Positions 16,941 to 28,479 are shown, numbered from the stretch's first letter. The stretch is 64,000 nt of DNA from Bugulina stolonifera (GCA_935421135.1 OW285197.1:4707350-4771349), one strand, 5' to 3'. Program-made: numbers and translations. The notes: generated by a model from the letters alone, not told the origin.

Positions 16941-17661
16941 GTCCCACCCCAGTGGAACTCGGAATGGGCGGCGGGCCGCTGCCTAGTCGCTTGGCCCGGT
17001 GGATACGGGGCACCGGCGTCGCCTCCACGTGTACGGTCGGCGCCGCACGCAACGTGGGCGGACGCGGCTTGACCGCCTCAAACGATTGGTCGTTCGGGTG
17101 AGTGGGGGTTGCGGGGTGGGGAGGGTGGGCGGCGGCGGAGGAGGGGTGGCGGTGATGACGGTGATGGCGGCGGCGGCGGCGGCGGCGGCGGTGGTGGTGG
17201 TGGTGGCGGCGGCGGCGGCGGTGGCGGTGGTGGTGGTGGCGGCGGTGGTGGTGGTGGCGGTGGTGGCGGCGGCGGCGGTGGCGGCGACGGTGGTGAGGGC
17301 GGTGGTGGTGGCGGCGGCGGCGGCGGTGGTGAGGGCGGCGGTGGCGGCGGCGGCGACGGCGGTGGCGCGGACGGGACGAGGGCGGTGGCGGGGAGGAGGG
17401 AGGAGTGGGAGGTGGGGGAGGGGGAGGGGAGGAGGGTGGGAAGGAGGAAGGGAAGGGGTCGTGGCCGGGTTCGGGGTCAAGTGTGCAAATGTTTTTTCGA
17501 CCAATCAGAAGGGGGGATTTTGGGGTGACCTTGGCAAGGTCGTGTGCAAAATTTTTGTGCTCTTCTGTGATTGGTTGAAATCGGAAATACCGGCTTGTGA
17601 TTGGTTGAAAACAGGGGTCAATGAGTGCGTGTCTGTCTAGAAGTGCACTGACTATACTACT
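16936..17661. repeat. Right TIR of element 1 (726 bp)
   Basis: Inverted copy of 6904-7629. The GGC/GGT-rich core and the three ATTGG/CCAAT boxes are preserved. It ends ACTGACTATACTACT, directly followed by the AGTAGT target duplication at 17662-17667. Confidence 0.95.
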
Positions 17662-17667
17662 AGTAGT

Positions 17668-18208
17668 GAACAAATCATTTCACAGTGTTTACTAATGTAG
17701 CAATAGGATAACTTGTGCAAGTTTTTAATTTTTCTGGGCTTTCCTTTTGCTGGCAACAACTAGCTGCCTTTATTGGTAGTTCCGGTATTTTATCTGGCCA
17801 CACTATATACGGCGGCTATTATTGCGTTCTTCTATAATATGCCCATACATTGTGTTGTGGCCTAGTTGTTCTAAATATAGCCTGGAAAGAACAAACAGTA
17901 GGATAGCTACAGTACTAGAATAACAAATATCTGGGTACTAAATATAGTGTGCCACAAAATAGCTGAGTGCGTCTTAATGCTACCTTAAAACATGTGCCAC
18001 AACCCCTTTAATGAGAGGAGACAACTTCAGCATATTATTATGTGGAATGCAATATTATACAACCTGTCAGCAATGAAGTATGGTTTCCTTAAAAACAAGA
18101 CTATCATAGACTATTGAAGATGATGGTATTACTTGCAATAAACCCAACAGAAGTGAACACCACTCCCCTGTTTATGTTTCTACTTCTCAGCTCTTCCGCG
18201 TAAGTTAT
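17668..18208. other. Host intergenic DNA
   Basis: AT-rich, no open frame of note, no recognised repeat. It separates element 1 from the fold-back repeat. Confidence 0.6.
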
Positions 18209-18552
18209 AATTATAAATCAAACGAGACTTACCTGTAAGGTGAAGTTTGATAGTAATTCTGCGAACGAATAGCGAAGAAGGTAAACAATGAGATAGCTTT
18301 AGTGGATATGCAGGAAGCTGGTCACTTGTTCAGAGGAGCACACAGATTAGGGCAAAAGTTTTTTGAAAAAAGATGATGAAAACAATAACATACAATCAGT
18401 AGCATACATTACAATAGTAAAATGATAGCGAAGAGTAAAATATGGGTGGGAAACCCTAACCCAAGGGCGGGATTGTTTACCTTCTTCGCTATTCGTTCGC
18501 AGAATTACTATCAAACTTCACCTTACAGGTAAGTCTCGTTTGATTTATAATT
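18209..18552. repeat. Fold-back repeat with 81-bp perfect arms (MITE-like)
   Basis: 18209-18289 and 18472-18552 are exact reverse complements, separated by 182 bp. The right arm holds CAGGTAAGT, a perfect splice donor, at about 18526-18534. The sequence just inside the left arm (caatgagatagctttagtgg...) and just outside the right arm (ttctgcttcactcatagctcc...) both recur, contiguous, at 28399-28471 on the other strand. This suggests a dispersed host repeat family. No transposase. Confidence 0.85.
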
Positions 18553-18890
18553 CTGCTTCACTCATAGCTCCAAAAGCTAAACAATGAGACTTCAGAGGAG
18601 CCCTATTCTGTGTGCTGTAAACACTCAGCCACTGTATATAATACAGTCATGCACTATTAATAATGATGTAATGCCATATCTTTGATTATAAAATTTTGAT
18701 GTAGTTTAGTAGTACAATATATAGCCTGTAGTGGCATCAGTTCTGGTACATGTACCACAGCTTTTAATTGAAGTGAAACATTAGCACTAAGAACCTCTGA
18801 CGTAATGTGCATTGCATTTCTAGCTCTTAATGTATTTCGGCAAACTAGTAAGTACAGTAGTCAACCAGAAGTTAGCAGCATTCTTGTGTA
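18553..18890. other. Host intergenic DNA upstream of the LTR element
   Basis: Contains the repeat-family tail at 18551-18588; otherwise nothing recognised. Ends with GTAT, the left target duplication of the LTR element. Confidence 0.5.
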
Positions 18891-18894
18891 GTAT

Positions 18895-19834
18895 TGTGAT
18901 GGTCTGGACAACTCCTAAAGGCCGACCCCGATGGCCGAGCCCGACCACCTAGGAACATTAACATTATGGTGCTGTGTCTAGACTACTTGCTAGAACAGCA
19001 GAAACCAGGACTCTAATTCCTATATGGCTCCCTGGATAAACAATAGTCTTAATTACATTATCAGGCCATAAGCCGACCCCGACTGTTAGTCTAAGTGTCT
19101 ATAATTAGTTAGGCATTGTTATTGTATACTTTACTGTACTTTTCCATGACGTATATGTCTGGCTTTGCTTGTACTCTGTACTACTTAACCTTATACCATT
19201 GTACACTCATGTATGGCATTTACTGAGTCATTATGTTGGTCTACTATATCTATAATTAGCTACCCATTGTTATTGTACATTACTGGTATTTTTCCATGAC
19301 ATATATCCGTGTTATAGCACTCCTTTGTGTCCTTCTGCGAAGGTTAATGGTATTAATAGACATTGCGCCAGACTTGTTTTGATTATAACGTAATGCTCTA
19401 GTACCGTTGTATATATATGTCGGGCTTCCGGCTGCCATATTGTTGCGCAAGTTCCGGACGACCTCATGTCGTCTTTCCTGACACTAGTCGGGCGGAAGTT
19501 CTCCTACTATATAAAGGCCACTGTTTTACTGTTCATTGTCTCAGTCTACACTTGGCTTTCGATAAAGACACATCTATACTTGATACAGGGACTTTCTCTT
19601 CCTTTTACTAGGTCATTCGCTTTGCGAACCGCCTACTAGGTTGAACTACTCTCTTTCACTGTATAGTCTGAAGGTCGGACTTGAGATCAGATGGGTCGTC
19701 TTTGGTAGTATTTGGGCTACTGAGACCGCTCGATCTTTCATGTAATGCGAAGTCCTATTACCACTCATAGGCACTTCATTTCTGGGTCGATAGTCGTCCA
19801 AGGACGACCGCACCAAATCACAGAAACCATTACA
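18895..19834 (+). repeat. 5' LTR
   Basis: 940 bp with inverted ends TGT-ATGG/CCAT-ACA. A TATATAAAG promoter lies at 19508-19516. Differences from the 3' LTR are visible near 19301, 19383, 19709 and 19777-19779. Confidence 0.93.
19508..19516 (+). promoter_or_regulatory. LTR promoter TATA box
   Basis: TATATAAAG in the U3 part of the 5' LTR; the same site lies at 23619-23627 in the 3' LTR. The transcription start would be about 30 bases downstream. Confidence 0.6.
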
Positions 19835-19835
19835 T

Positions 19836-19855
19836 TGGTGGCAGCGGTGGGATTC
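19836..19855 (+). other. Primer binding site, tRNA-Leu
   Basis: TGGTGGCAGCGGTGGGATTC starts one base after the 5' LTR. It is complementary to the 3' end of the animal tRNA-Leu(AAG) acceptor and T arm (GAATCCCACCGCTGCCA plus CCA), from memory of that tRNA. All 20 positions fit. Confidence 0.8.
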
Positions 19856-20242
19856 TAAGGTCGTACTCTTACGATACGAAGAGAAGGAAGGTGACCTCGG
19901 CCTCGGGTGACCGACCGACCTCATTCTTCAATACTTCTACGGCGATTAAGGACTCGGACCCGGGAACCTTGGATACGAGAAGGTGACAAACGCTAAAGTG
20001 CACCCATAATTCTCGTGGTTCCGCTGGATGTAGCCCGACCTACGCCGGATCTTCAATCAAAGACCGACCTCGGATCCAGAACAGATTGACGGTACTCAGT
20101 ATGTCATACTAGGCCGACTCGGCCTACAAACTCAACTTATCTACTACCCAGACCCTACTATACCAGACGTCGGGGTCGGCCCTCGGGCTCTCACAGAATA
20201 CAGTATCAGTACTCCTCACACTTCAAGCCCTCACCTAAGGAG

Positions 20243-22975
20243 ATGAAAAAGGGGCAACGAAACAAGAAGAGCAAGAAGTCCAAATGTCCAGGGGTCGTAC
20301 CTTCCCCTGGAACCCTAGACGGACTCGCAGGACTCAAGCAAGCACCTGGAGCGACCCTAGATGAGCACGCTGGGGTGGTATGGCAGCTGGTCTGCCAAGA
20401 ATACGCAGGCATGGCATATGCCGACCGAGAACAGGTCGCCACCAAGTACTTCTGCTCCTCCCTAACTGATAGGCACCTACGCAGACATATCGAGAGTGCC
20501 GACCCTCAGGATTTAGATGAGGCAATGGAGGCAGGGAATGAATTCCTTTACCCAGAAGATGTTGTACCACAAGACTTCCACACGATCACCGACCCTAGAG
20601 CCCGATATGAGGCTTTCCTGATGGACTTTGAGTCCCTACAACAAAACTGTGCCCGACTTCCCAAGGAAGATGATGACCCTCTTGCCCCAGAGGAAATCAC
20701 CAAGACACCCGACGCTGAAACCCAACCTACCGACATGGACCGAATAAGGAACCTGCTTCAGCAGGTGATGTACCAAGCCGAGCAGGACCTCAAAACACTC
20801 AGCTACAACGGACAAGAGGACGTAGAACTCTTCATAGAAGACTTCACCGCTATGGCAGAGCGTTGCAACTGGAATGACAGAGCACGCCTCATACGGCTTA
20901 GAGCCGCCCTACACGGGCCCGCACAAGAATGCGGCCGACCCCGATCAGTCGAAGAGATATTTTCCCGACTGAGGGCACAGTATGGACTATCTGCCAGAGA
21001 AGCCCGATGGAAGCTGTCCACCCTGGAACAGCCGGCCCACACGTCACTCAGAGACTATGCAGCTGTCATCCGTAGACTGATGGCGACAGCCTTTGAAGGA
21101 GCACCCCCTGCATCTTTGGAAGAATGGGCTGTTGAGAAGTTTTGCCTCACAGTCCACGACCACGGCCTACGATGGTACTACACATGGTTACAGCCCGATG
21201 ATATGGAGGAAGCACTGGAAACCGGAGCGGCCTTCCTAAAAAACGAAGATGGCAGGACCAGTCCTCCAAAACAACAAGATGAGCTTCCCGCTGACCTCCT
21301 ACGGAAAGCCCTACACACCCTCCTACAGAAATGTCAAGAAGCGGATGACGGACCGACGGTCACACCGGAACCCGTCCCAGTAGATGACCCCATTCCTACT
21401 GTGGCCGACACAGACAACAACTTAGGAGAAGGTGGACTAAACCACAATGGTTGTCCACAGAGGCCGACGGACATATCAAGACCCGTCCCAGTAGATGAAC
21501 CCATTCCTACTGGAGCCCAGCAAGGAGAAGGTGGACCACACCGCAATGGTCGTCCACAGAGGCCGACGGAACCATCAGGACCCGTCTTAGTGGAAGAACT
21601 CATACCCACTAGGCCGACAGGACAGTCAACCTGTCTACAGAAATCACGACCGACCCCAGAGGACGGCCCTGCTCCATTCAACATTAAGATGGACTCACCC
21701 ACAGCGGATCTACCCACAGAGAGATCTGAACTTTTGACACAAAATTCCCTGTCAAAGCCCAAGAGGAAGAAGAAGCGGAAGACTAGGAGCCAGCCCAATT
21801 TGAGGCCACCGAAACAAACAAACTGTTTCCAAGGCCCAGGGTCGACCCCAGAAGATGACTCTGGCCTGTCCACTCCTAAGGTGGACTCGCCCCCACAGGA
21901 TTTGACTGTAGACAGATCTTACCTTCAGTTGCAGCAAGAGATTCCGAAAGAAACCCAAACCAGCCCGACGGACAACGTATCGTGCGGAGAACTGCCAGCC
22001 GATACAGTCCCAGTCCACGGACTACCGATCTACACGGAACAACCCGTGGTGAGTCAAATATCGGAGCTACCTCTGGACCTCTCAAAGGAAGTACAAGTTT
22101 TAACAGCCCGACCAGACTCGATCAGTTCAGTGGAGACCTTCCCAGCAAAAGAGGAACAGTCTACACTCCTTGCAGTTCAAGAAGCGGAATGCTTCTCAAC
22201 GGAATCCAACAATGCCGAAGGAAATTGGCCAGAAGTAAAGATTGCTGAGGATCTAGAACTCCTAGTACAACCCGCATCAGAGGACCTCGTCGGCCAGGCC
22301 GACCCTCCAAGGGATCCTCCTCCTAAGGATCAAGGCACTACTTGGTCTGACCCTATGGCAAAGGACAGTGTCTCAGAAGAGACAAAGGGAATCACCTGCG
22401 ATGACGAGTCGTCATCCCATTCAATGACTAAAGATGTCATCCCAGTTCGTGAGACACGAACCGACCCAGCAGAGCTCTCGCTGGACGAAACCAAAGACGA
22501 GCCAATGGATTTGACAGCAGGACTTCAGATTGTATCTGCAAATCTAATCCCAGGGAAATCAGAACAAATCACGGCTCCCCAACAAGAGGCAGAAGCCGTG
22601 ACACCCGACTCGAGGTTGCGACCCACAGATAGCCAAGGCAAGCCTATCCCGGTACGCAAGGAACCTGACAAATCCTCTGACAGGAAGGCCGACTTAACTC
22701 ACTCCCCAGATGGTGCTGACGACTCTTTCCAGCATCCTGAATTTTGGCCTTGCGACAGACAATGGACCAAGGGAGAAGCAGTCTTAAACCCAAGCAACCT
22801 AAGGACCCAGACAGAAACCATTGCTGAGCTGTTGCTGAAAGAAGCCCTTAGCTGGATCACAGGGAAGAGCATGGCGCTCGCCAGCTTAGTACACCCGTAC
22901 CTAATGGATTGGAAACCTGGAGGATATTGGACTCAGAGTCGACCCCCAGAAAGTTGTCTCCCCATGGTATATTAG
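20243..22975 (+). CDS. Gag-like protein, 910 residues
   Basis: A basic N-terminus (KKGQRNKKSKKSK) is followed by a partial capsid-like segment (about 45-105) and a fuller retrotrans_gag-type domain (about 178-340; LSYNGQEDVELFIEDFTAMA, FSRLRAQYG). The last 60 residues of that domain (EEWAVEKFCLTVHDHGLRWY, DDMEEALETGAAFL) resemble the N-terminal segment (VATKYFCSSLTDRHLRRHIE, DLDEAMEAGNEFL), so the capsid C-terminal part seems duplicated. A proline-rich linker has repeats with PVPVD-PIPT. No CCHC zinc knuckle and no DSG/DTG protease site is visible. The C-terminal 500 residues are acidic and of low complexity. The ORF stops 30 bases before the 3' LTR, leaving no room for pol. Confidence 0.82.
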   Translation: MKKGQRNKKSKKSKCPGVVPSPGTLDGLAGLKQAPGATLDEHAGVVWQLVCQEYAGMAYADREQVATKYFCSSLTDRHLRRHIESADPQDLDEAMEAGNEFLYPEDVVPQDFHTITDPRARYEAFLMDFESLQQNCARLPKEDDDPLAPEEITKTPDAETQPTDMDRIRNLLQQVMYQAEQDLKTLSYNGQEDVELFIEDFTAMAERCNWNDRARLIRLRAALHGPAQECGRPRSVEEIFSRLRAQYGLSAREARWKLSTLEQPAHTSLRDYAAVIRRLMATAFEGAPPASLEEWAVEKFCLTVHDHGLRWYYTWLQPDDMEEALETGAAFLKNEDGRTSPPKQQDELPADLLRKALHTLLQKCQEADDGPTVTPEPVPVDDPIPTVADTDNNLGEGGLNHNGCPQRPTDISRPVPVDEPIPTGAQQGEGGPHRNGRPQRPTEPSGPVLVEELIPTRPTGQSTCLQKSRPTPEDGPAPFNIKMDSPTADLPTERSELLTQNSLSKPKRKKKRKTRSQPNLRPPKQTNCFQGPGSTPEDDSGLSTPKVDSPPQDLTVDRSYLQLQQEIPKETQTSPTDNVSCGELPADTVPVHGLPIYTEQPVVSQISELPLDLSKEVQVLTARPDSISSVETFPAKEEQSTLLAVQEAECFSTESNNAEGNWPEVKIAEDLELLVQPASEDLVGQADPPRDPPPKDQGTTWSDPMAKDSVSEETKGITCDDESSSHSMTKDVIPVRETRTDPAELSLDETKDEPMDLTAGLQIVSANLIPGKSEQITAPQQEAEAVTPDSRLRPTDSQGKPIPVRKEPDKSSDRKADLTHSPDGADDSFQHPEFWPCDRQWTKGEAVLNPSNLRTQTETIAELLLKEALSWITGKSMALASLVHPYLMDWKPGGYWTQSRPPESCLPMVY

Positions 22976-22993
22976 TAGTCCCCTGTACCACTA

Positions 22994-23005
22994 ATAGGGG
23001 GGCTA
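22994..23005 (+). other. Polypurine tract
   Basis: The run AATAGGGGGG followed by CTA lies immediately before the 3' LTR at 23006, the normal place for plus-strand priming. Confidence 0.65.
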
Positions 23006-23945
23006 TGTGATGGTCTGGACAACTCCTAAAGGCCGACCCCGATGGCCGAGCCCGACCACCTAGGAACATTAACATTATGGTGCTGTGTCTAGACTACTTG
23101 CTAGAACAGCAGAAACCAGGACTCTAATTCCTATATGGCTCCCTGGATAAACAATAGTCTTAATTACATTATCAGGCCATAAGCCGACCCCGACTGTTAG
23201 TCTAAGTGTCTATAATTAGTTAGGCATTGTTATTGTATACTTTACTGTACTTTTCCATGACGTATATGTCTGGCTTTGCTTGTACTCTGTACTACTTAAC
23301 CTTATACCATTGTACACTCATGTATGGCATTTACTGAGTCATTATGTTGGTCTACTATATCTATAATTAGCTACCCATTGTTATTGTACATTACTGGTAT
23401 TTTTCCATGACGTATATCCGTGTTATAGCACTCCTTTGTGTCCTTCTGCGAAGGTTAATGGTATTAATAGACATTGCGCCAGACTTGTTTTAATTATAAC
23501 GTAATGCTCTAGTACCGTTGTATATATATGTCGGGCTTCCGGCTGCCATATTGTTGCGCAAGTTCCGGACGACCTCATGTCGTCTTTCCTGACACTAGTC
23601 GGGCGGAAGTTCTCCTACTATATAAAGGCCACTGTTTTACTGTTCATTGTCTCAGTCTACACTTGGCTTTCGATAAAGACACATCTATACTTGATACAGG
23701 GACTTTCTCTTCCTTTTACTAGGTCATTCGCTTTGCGAACCGCCTACTAGGTTGAACTACTCTCTTTCACTGTATAGTCTGAAGGTCGGACTTGAGATCA
23801 GATGGGTCGTCTTTGGTATTATTTGGGCTACTGAGACCGCTCGATCTTTCATGTAATGCGAAGTCCTATTACCACTCATAGGCACTTCATTTCGAGGTCG
23901 ATAGTCGTCCAAGGACGACCGCACCAAATCACAGAAACCATTACA
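23006..23945 (+). repeat. 3' LTR
   Basis: Same length as the 5' LTR (940 bp) and near identical. Followed by the GTAT target duplication. Confidence 0.93.
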
Positions 23946-23949
23946 GTAT

Positions 23950-26900
23950 GCAAATACTGACCTACAACTTACACCACAAGGCACATAATAGAAATTGTAC
24001 CGGAATTTTGCACAACACCACTCTGGTGATAACTTGACCACCTTAGTTAGACAATTGTGTGATATTCATTATGAATAAATACACTTACATGTACATGTAC
24101 ATACATGTAGCGCAGATGTAAATGACATCATATGATACAAATGTACATCTTAATAGATACATGATGCATTGTAGGTAGCCTGCTTTACAACTTACAAGAC
24201 TGAAAATTTAAAGAGTCTTCAGATTTTCTAAGAAATTTGAAAGTTCGTCCAGAACCATCCGTGAATCTCAAGTGTCTACATAGCGAGGCAAAGTTAGCCT
24301 TGCATAAACAACACCTCTCTGTCAGTTGTCTCTAATAGCCCTGCTGGCAAATTTCATGTCACAAAGACAGAGGAGGTACAAAACAACCATTACTTTGTTA
24401 AACCTTATTCACAGGTATAAACAAACAGCAACTGCAAACATGTGCAGCAATAAATTCAGCAACATCATCTAGGCTTAGATGATAATATGTACATTTACAA
24501 ATGGGCTATTTAGTTGGTCAACTTGATTAATAAAGTGTATAATTTTACTTATATATACACGGTTCCTGAGTTGAAGCCATTATCAAGTTGATATAATAGT
24601 GTTCCCAGCAACCACATACACCTTGCAACTCTCTGCTAGTGTAATCCTAACTCTTGAAAGTGAGTCATGAAATCTTCCCAGCCTGTTTATGGCCACATGT
24701 ACAATGTAGCTAGTGACACTTCGAACATTAGTTATGCACATTTTTCCCCAAACACTTAACAGAGGGGCATACATTGTGATTAGTATCAAACTTTGGCCAG
24801 CCTGGCACAAAGGTATCTACATGTGCATAAACATCATATACAAACAGTAGAATTGGTAAGGCTTTCATCATATGAATTAGGTCACTACTAATTCCAAAAA
24901 ATCCCAATAGAAACATACATGTATGAGAATGGTCAAATATGACACAAGTTAGACAGCTACGTCATAAATGTAGTCTGGTGCAACTGAATTCAGTGTACTC
25001 GCTCAAGTTACAAATGCATAATAAACTTGGATATTCAATTAATCATAAATATATTATGTATGCTAGTTGCCAATTATATCATTGACTTAGCTAGTTACAT
25101 GTGTCAAATTAATTGAAAGAATGGGTTCTACCCATCATACTGATGTAGCTAACTGCAGCAGAGTTACAATATGTACAAATCCAATCATTTGGCTTTTTAA
25201 CTAATAGCAGCTTCCAGTCATTGTTAGCTAGCTAGCTAGCTATTTCATTACTGGTCCATCTCTTGCTGATAGATATCAAAGCACAACTTACAAAATAACC
25301 AACTAAACTACAAAGCATCTACAAGTATGTTCAACTCATTTTTATACAAAATAGACCCAACAGTACTATTAGTACTGTGCAAATCGTGTGTCCACATTTT
25401 AACAGGTTCCATTTCGCTTTTCGATTACCAAACCTTTGGCTATTAAATTGGTCAAGCCTAGCCTGTATAACGTACAGTAGCTTTCCAACTGGATAAGCTA
25501 GCTAGCAAGCAAGCCACTACAAAGCCAATGGCCTGGGCTAATCTCTCTATCAATACTATGGAGCTTTCAGCATGTACAATGTACATGTAAGAGGCCAGCT
25601 AGATTAGGAATGTGTAGCTTTCAGCTATTAAATAAATGTTCCGAGCAGCTACCAACATTATGAACTCAAAGTAGCAGATCTTATTGTATAACAGAATAGA
25701 CCTGTGTTTAGTGTACATAAATGCCAGCTTTTCTAGTAATTAGAAAAAACTTTCAATGTAGCCTATTTCCACTTGTAATGTGTGCTGACCAGCCACAAAA
25801 TAATATATCGTTCATTAATCCGAACATTCCAGGTGCAGCCCACAATACTGGTACAGCCTATGCTCTGAAATAAACCTAAGGTATTGCCAACTTCACAACA
25901 CTTCTGATACCAATAGTACACAATTCACTTGATGTCATAAAACAGCCAAGGAATCCAATGCCAATTGTACTTTAAAGTTATTTCTATTTCAGATTTTTTT
26001 TTGTACTTAACAGGGTACATGTAGTTAAAAGACTTCAACCTTTTTCAATTAATTGTCAAGCTTTTAGCCAGGATAATAACTAATATGTGCTGACCAAGAG
26101 TAGACTATAACGCACATTAGCCGAAGACCTTTCATTTCATAAGACATCATTTTATGACTTGTTCAGCTATGGTAAATTGATCTGGAAGCGTAGAAGGTTT
26201 ATTACAACACAGAATGTATCATACACCTGTCATTCGTCAATATTTCTAGAGATTCAACCAATTACAGTACAAGGCGAATTATTGTTTTGCCATTATATTC
26301 TGTGGAGTTGTCTCCACCTTCCTTATACAATGTATAATATATATATAAATAGTTTAACACAGGTCACTTCCATTGTGTTTTGCAGTGTCACCAACTGTTT
26401 CTGAGAATGATCCCTTCAAGCTGATAGCTTTCTTATTTTTCATCACTTATTGTCAAGTTCCTATATAAGAAATTGTCACCAATCACTTTGATCATTTGGA
26501 GGTGATCATTTATTTTTTATAGCAGCCAAATCCTGTTCCTGTACAAACCAATATAGGTTGGCAAACACTATCCTCAGTTAGAAAACAAGGATGTACTCAA
26601 CACTGACTACGAGAGTAATATGAATCCTTACTTCGAAGACATTGATATTATAGGACTCCGTGATCCTTGATGTTACATCTATAAAATTCTGTCATTCTCA
26701 CATACATGTAGAGTCCAGCATAGAGCAATCTACATTTTACCTGCCCAGCCTGTCTGTATTGATGAAACCAGTCATCTTTGCAAATTATAGCCTTAGATTC
26801 ATTACTGGTTATCATCTGTTAAGGCTATGCCTAATTCAACAGGCAAAATAGTCAGATTCAATGGCTATATAGCTATATAGCCAGGCCGGCTGCAGCTACA

Positions 26901-27085
26901 ATACTTTATTCAACAATCCTGTTCATGCTATAAACACAAACTAAACCATGCAATGCTTCATGGTGTAGCATAGTCTTAGTTAACACCATATAAATATTAT
27001 ATGAAACATCTAGCAATCCACAAGAGAGGTTGGTTGCTCTCACACTCTTACCATCTTCACTATAGCCATTAAACTGTACTTCAGA
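23950..27085. other. Host intergenic DNA
   Basis: AT-rich with scattered tacatg motifs. Short ORFs (for example 24583-24810 minus, 26159-26404 plus) have no codon bias, domain or splice context. Nothing supported is seen. Confidence 0.6.
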
Positions 27086-28225
27086 ACTGAGGCTTTTTCA
27101 TATAATATCAAGCCACCCAGTAAATGGCACAATATGTCGCTTGACAGTTGGCCACATCAATAATATACTGTTGCCAGATAAAGCAACCATGGAAGCCAAG
27201 GCTTGTTCATATAACATCAAGCCATTATAAACAACACAGTCATGTTGTGTTACTGCAACAGACAGATCATTATCAATATTTCTTAGACTGTGCTTATTCA
27301 TAGGGCCACAGGCTTGTTCACAATATAATATCAAGCCATCCATAAGCAACAGAACATACTGCGACAGTGGTGTCATCATCAGTATACATAACTATTAGAC
27401 TGTAGATGGGGACCCAGGCTTGTTAACATAATATCAAGCCATCCATTATACCCGTAGGTAACACAAAATATGTGTCACTGCAACAATAGGGTCATTATAT
27501 CAATATAGCTACACGTATGTATGTATAACTATTAAGGTCTGTTTGTGGGGACCCAGGCTTGTTTACAATACAATGTCAAGCCACCCGTAAGCAACACAAA
27601 TGTGTTACTGCAAAAGTCGGGTTATTATCAATGCAGTTGTATACACAACTACATGTATTAGACTGTACATTGGGACCCTTGGGATCCATGATAGGCAACA
27701 CCAATGTGTCACTGCAACAGTCGGGTCATTATCACTGTAGTTATGTGTATAACTACTAGACTGTGCATGAGGACCCAGGCTTGTTATCAATATCATCAAG
27801 CCACTCACTAGTAACACCATGTGCAATGTGTTACTGCAACAGTCGGGTCATTATTAGTACAGTTATATGTATAACTATTGGACTGTGCATGGGGACCCAG
27901 GGCTTGTTCGTATTATCAAGCCACCCATTAGCAACATGAATGTGCTGCGGCAACAGTCGGGTCATTATCAATATAGTTATATGTATAACTATTGGGCTGT
28001 GCATGGGGACCCAGGGCTTGTTCATATTATCAAGCCACCCATAATCAACACGATGTGCAATGTGTTGCTGCAACAGCCGGGTCATTATCAATATAGTTAT
28101 ATATATAACTATTGGACTCTGCATGGGGACCCAGGGCTTGTTCATATTATCAAGCCACCCATTAGCAACACAATGTGCAATGTGTTACTGCAACAGTCGG
28201 GTCATAGGTATTGTGCATAGCAGCA
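27086..28225. repeat. Minisatellite, 110-145-bp units, about nine copies
   Basis: A unit containing ATCAAGCCACCCAT, a block with AATGTGTTACTGCAACAGTC, GGGTCATTATCAATATAG and GGACCCAGGCTTGTT recurs. The ATCAAGCC starts near 27107, 27218, 27329, 27432, 27579, 27796, 27917, 28029 and 28149. The last three copies are the most alike. ORFs in it are repeat artefacts. Confidence 0.85.
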
Positions 28226-28229
28226 TACC

Positions 28230-28475
28230 TTGATGGTGTACAGGAAGACCCAGGCTTGCAAAGCAAGCGATTCCAATGGTTAGCAGGATGCAAAGCATCA
28301 ATGCTGGTACACCATATCCTACAAAACAAAGTTATACTTACGTGTCCATCTAATGGTAGTAAGCTATGCGACCCAGCCACCTGCAGTCCAAAAGCAAAGT
28401 GACCAGCTTCCTGCATATCCACTAAAGCTATCTCATTGTTTAGCTTTTGGAGCTATGAGTGAAGCAGAATAAGTG
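28230..28475 (-). other. Possible host exon fragment or repeat, with membrane-segment-like coding
   Basis: On the minus strand, one open stretch (EIALVDMQEAGHFAFGL) ends at a GTAAGT donor near 28341. After TTTTGTAG (28319) another can be read as YGVPALMLCILLTIGIAC, ending at CAAG|GTATGC (28230). The frames do not join cleanly with these sites, and the first part recurs at 18286-18325. It is therefore more likely a repeat or decayed gene than an active one. Confidence 0.25.
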
Positions 28476-28479
28476 ATTC

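Larger units (their letters stand above)
6904..17661 (-). mobile_element. Polinton element 1: complete ends, virion genes, no polymerase
   Basis: This is a 10,758-bp element with 726-bp terminal inverted repeats that begin AGTAGTATAGTCAGTGCAC. It is flanked by a perfect 6-bp duplication AGTAGT (6898-6903 and 17662-17667), the target duplication size typical of Polintons. Read from the right end (minus strand) the genes are: 442-residue coiled-coil protein, membrane protein, packaging ATPase, small hydrophobic protein, 194-residue basic protein, integrase, minor capsid, small basic virion protein, major capsid, protease. At the left end come a truncated ssDNA-binding gene, the 31-bp repeat array and a polymerase leader that runs straight into the TIR. 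The polymerase coding body is absent. Nearly identical to element 2 in inverted orientation. Confidence 0.96.
18895..23945 (+). mobile_element. Gag-only LTR retrotransposon (non-autonomous)
   Basis: Two 940-bp LTRs (18895-19834, 23006-23945) begin TGTGATGG and end CCATTACA. They differ at only about five positions by eye and are flanked by GTAT (18891-18894 and 23946-23949). A tRNA-Leu primer site follows the 5' LTR and a polypurine tract precedes the 3' LTR. The 3,171-bp interior encodes one 910-residue Gag-like protein and no protease, reverse transcriptase, RNase H or integrase. It must be mobilised by another element. Near-identity of LTRs implies a recent insertion. Confidence 0.93.

Noticed and set aside
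19417..19611. 64-codon ORF present in both LTRs (also 23528-23722)
   Set aside because: Lies across the LTR promoter and transcription start; duplication only reflects the LTR pair.
21334..22085. Minus-strand ORFs opposite the Gag gene
   Set aside because: Antisense shadows of the proline-rich repeats; no pol or env motif on either strand.
28162..28422. Membrane-protein exon pair on the minus strand
   Set aside because: The visible donor and acceptor do not join in a common frame and part of it recurs at 18286; kept only as a low-confidence note.
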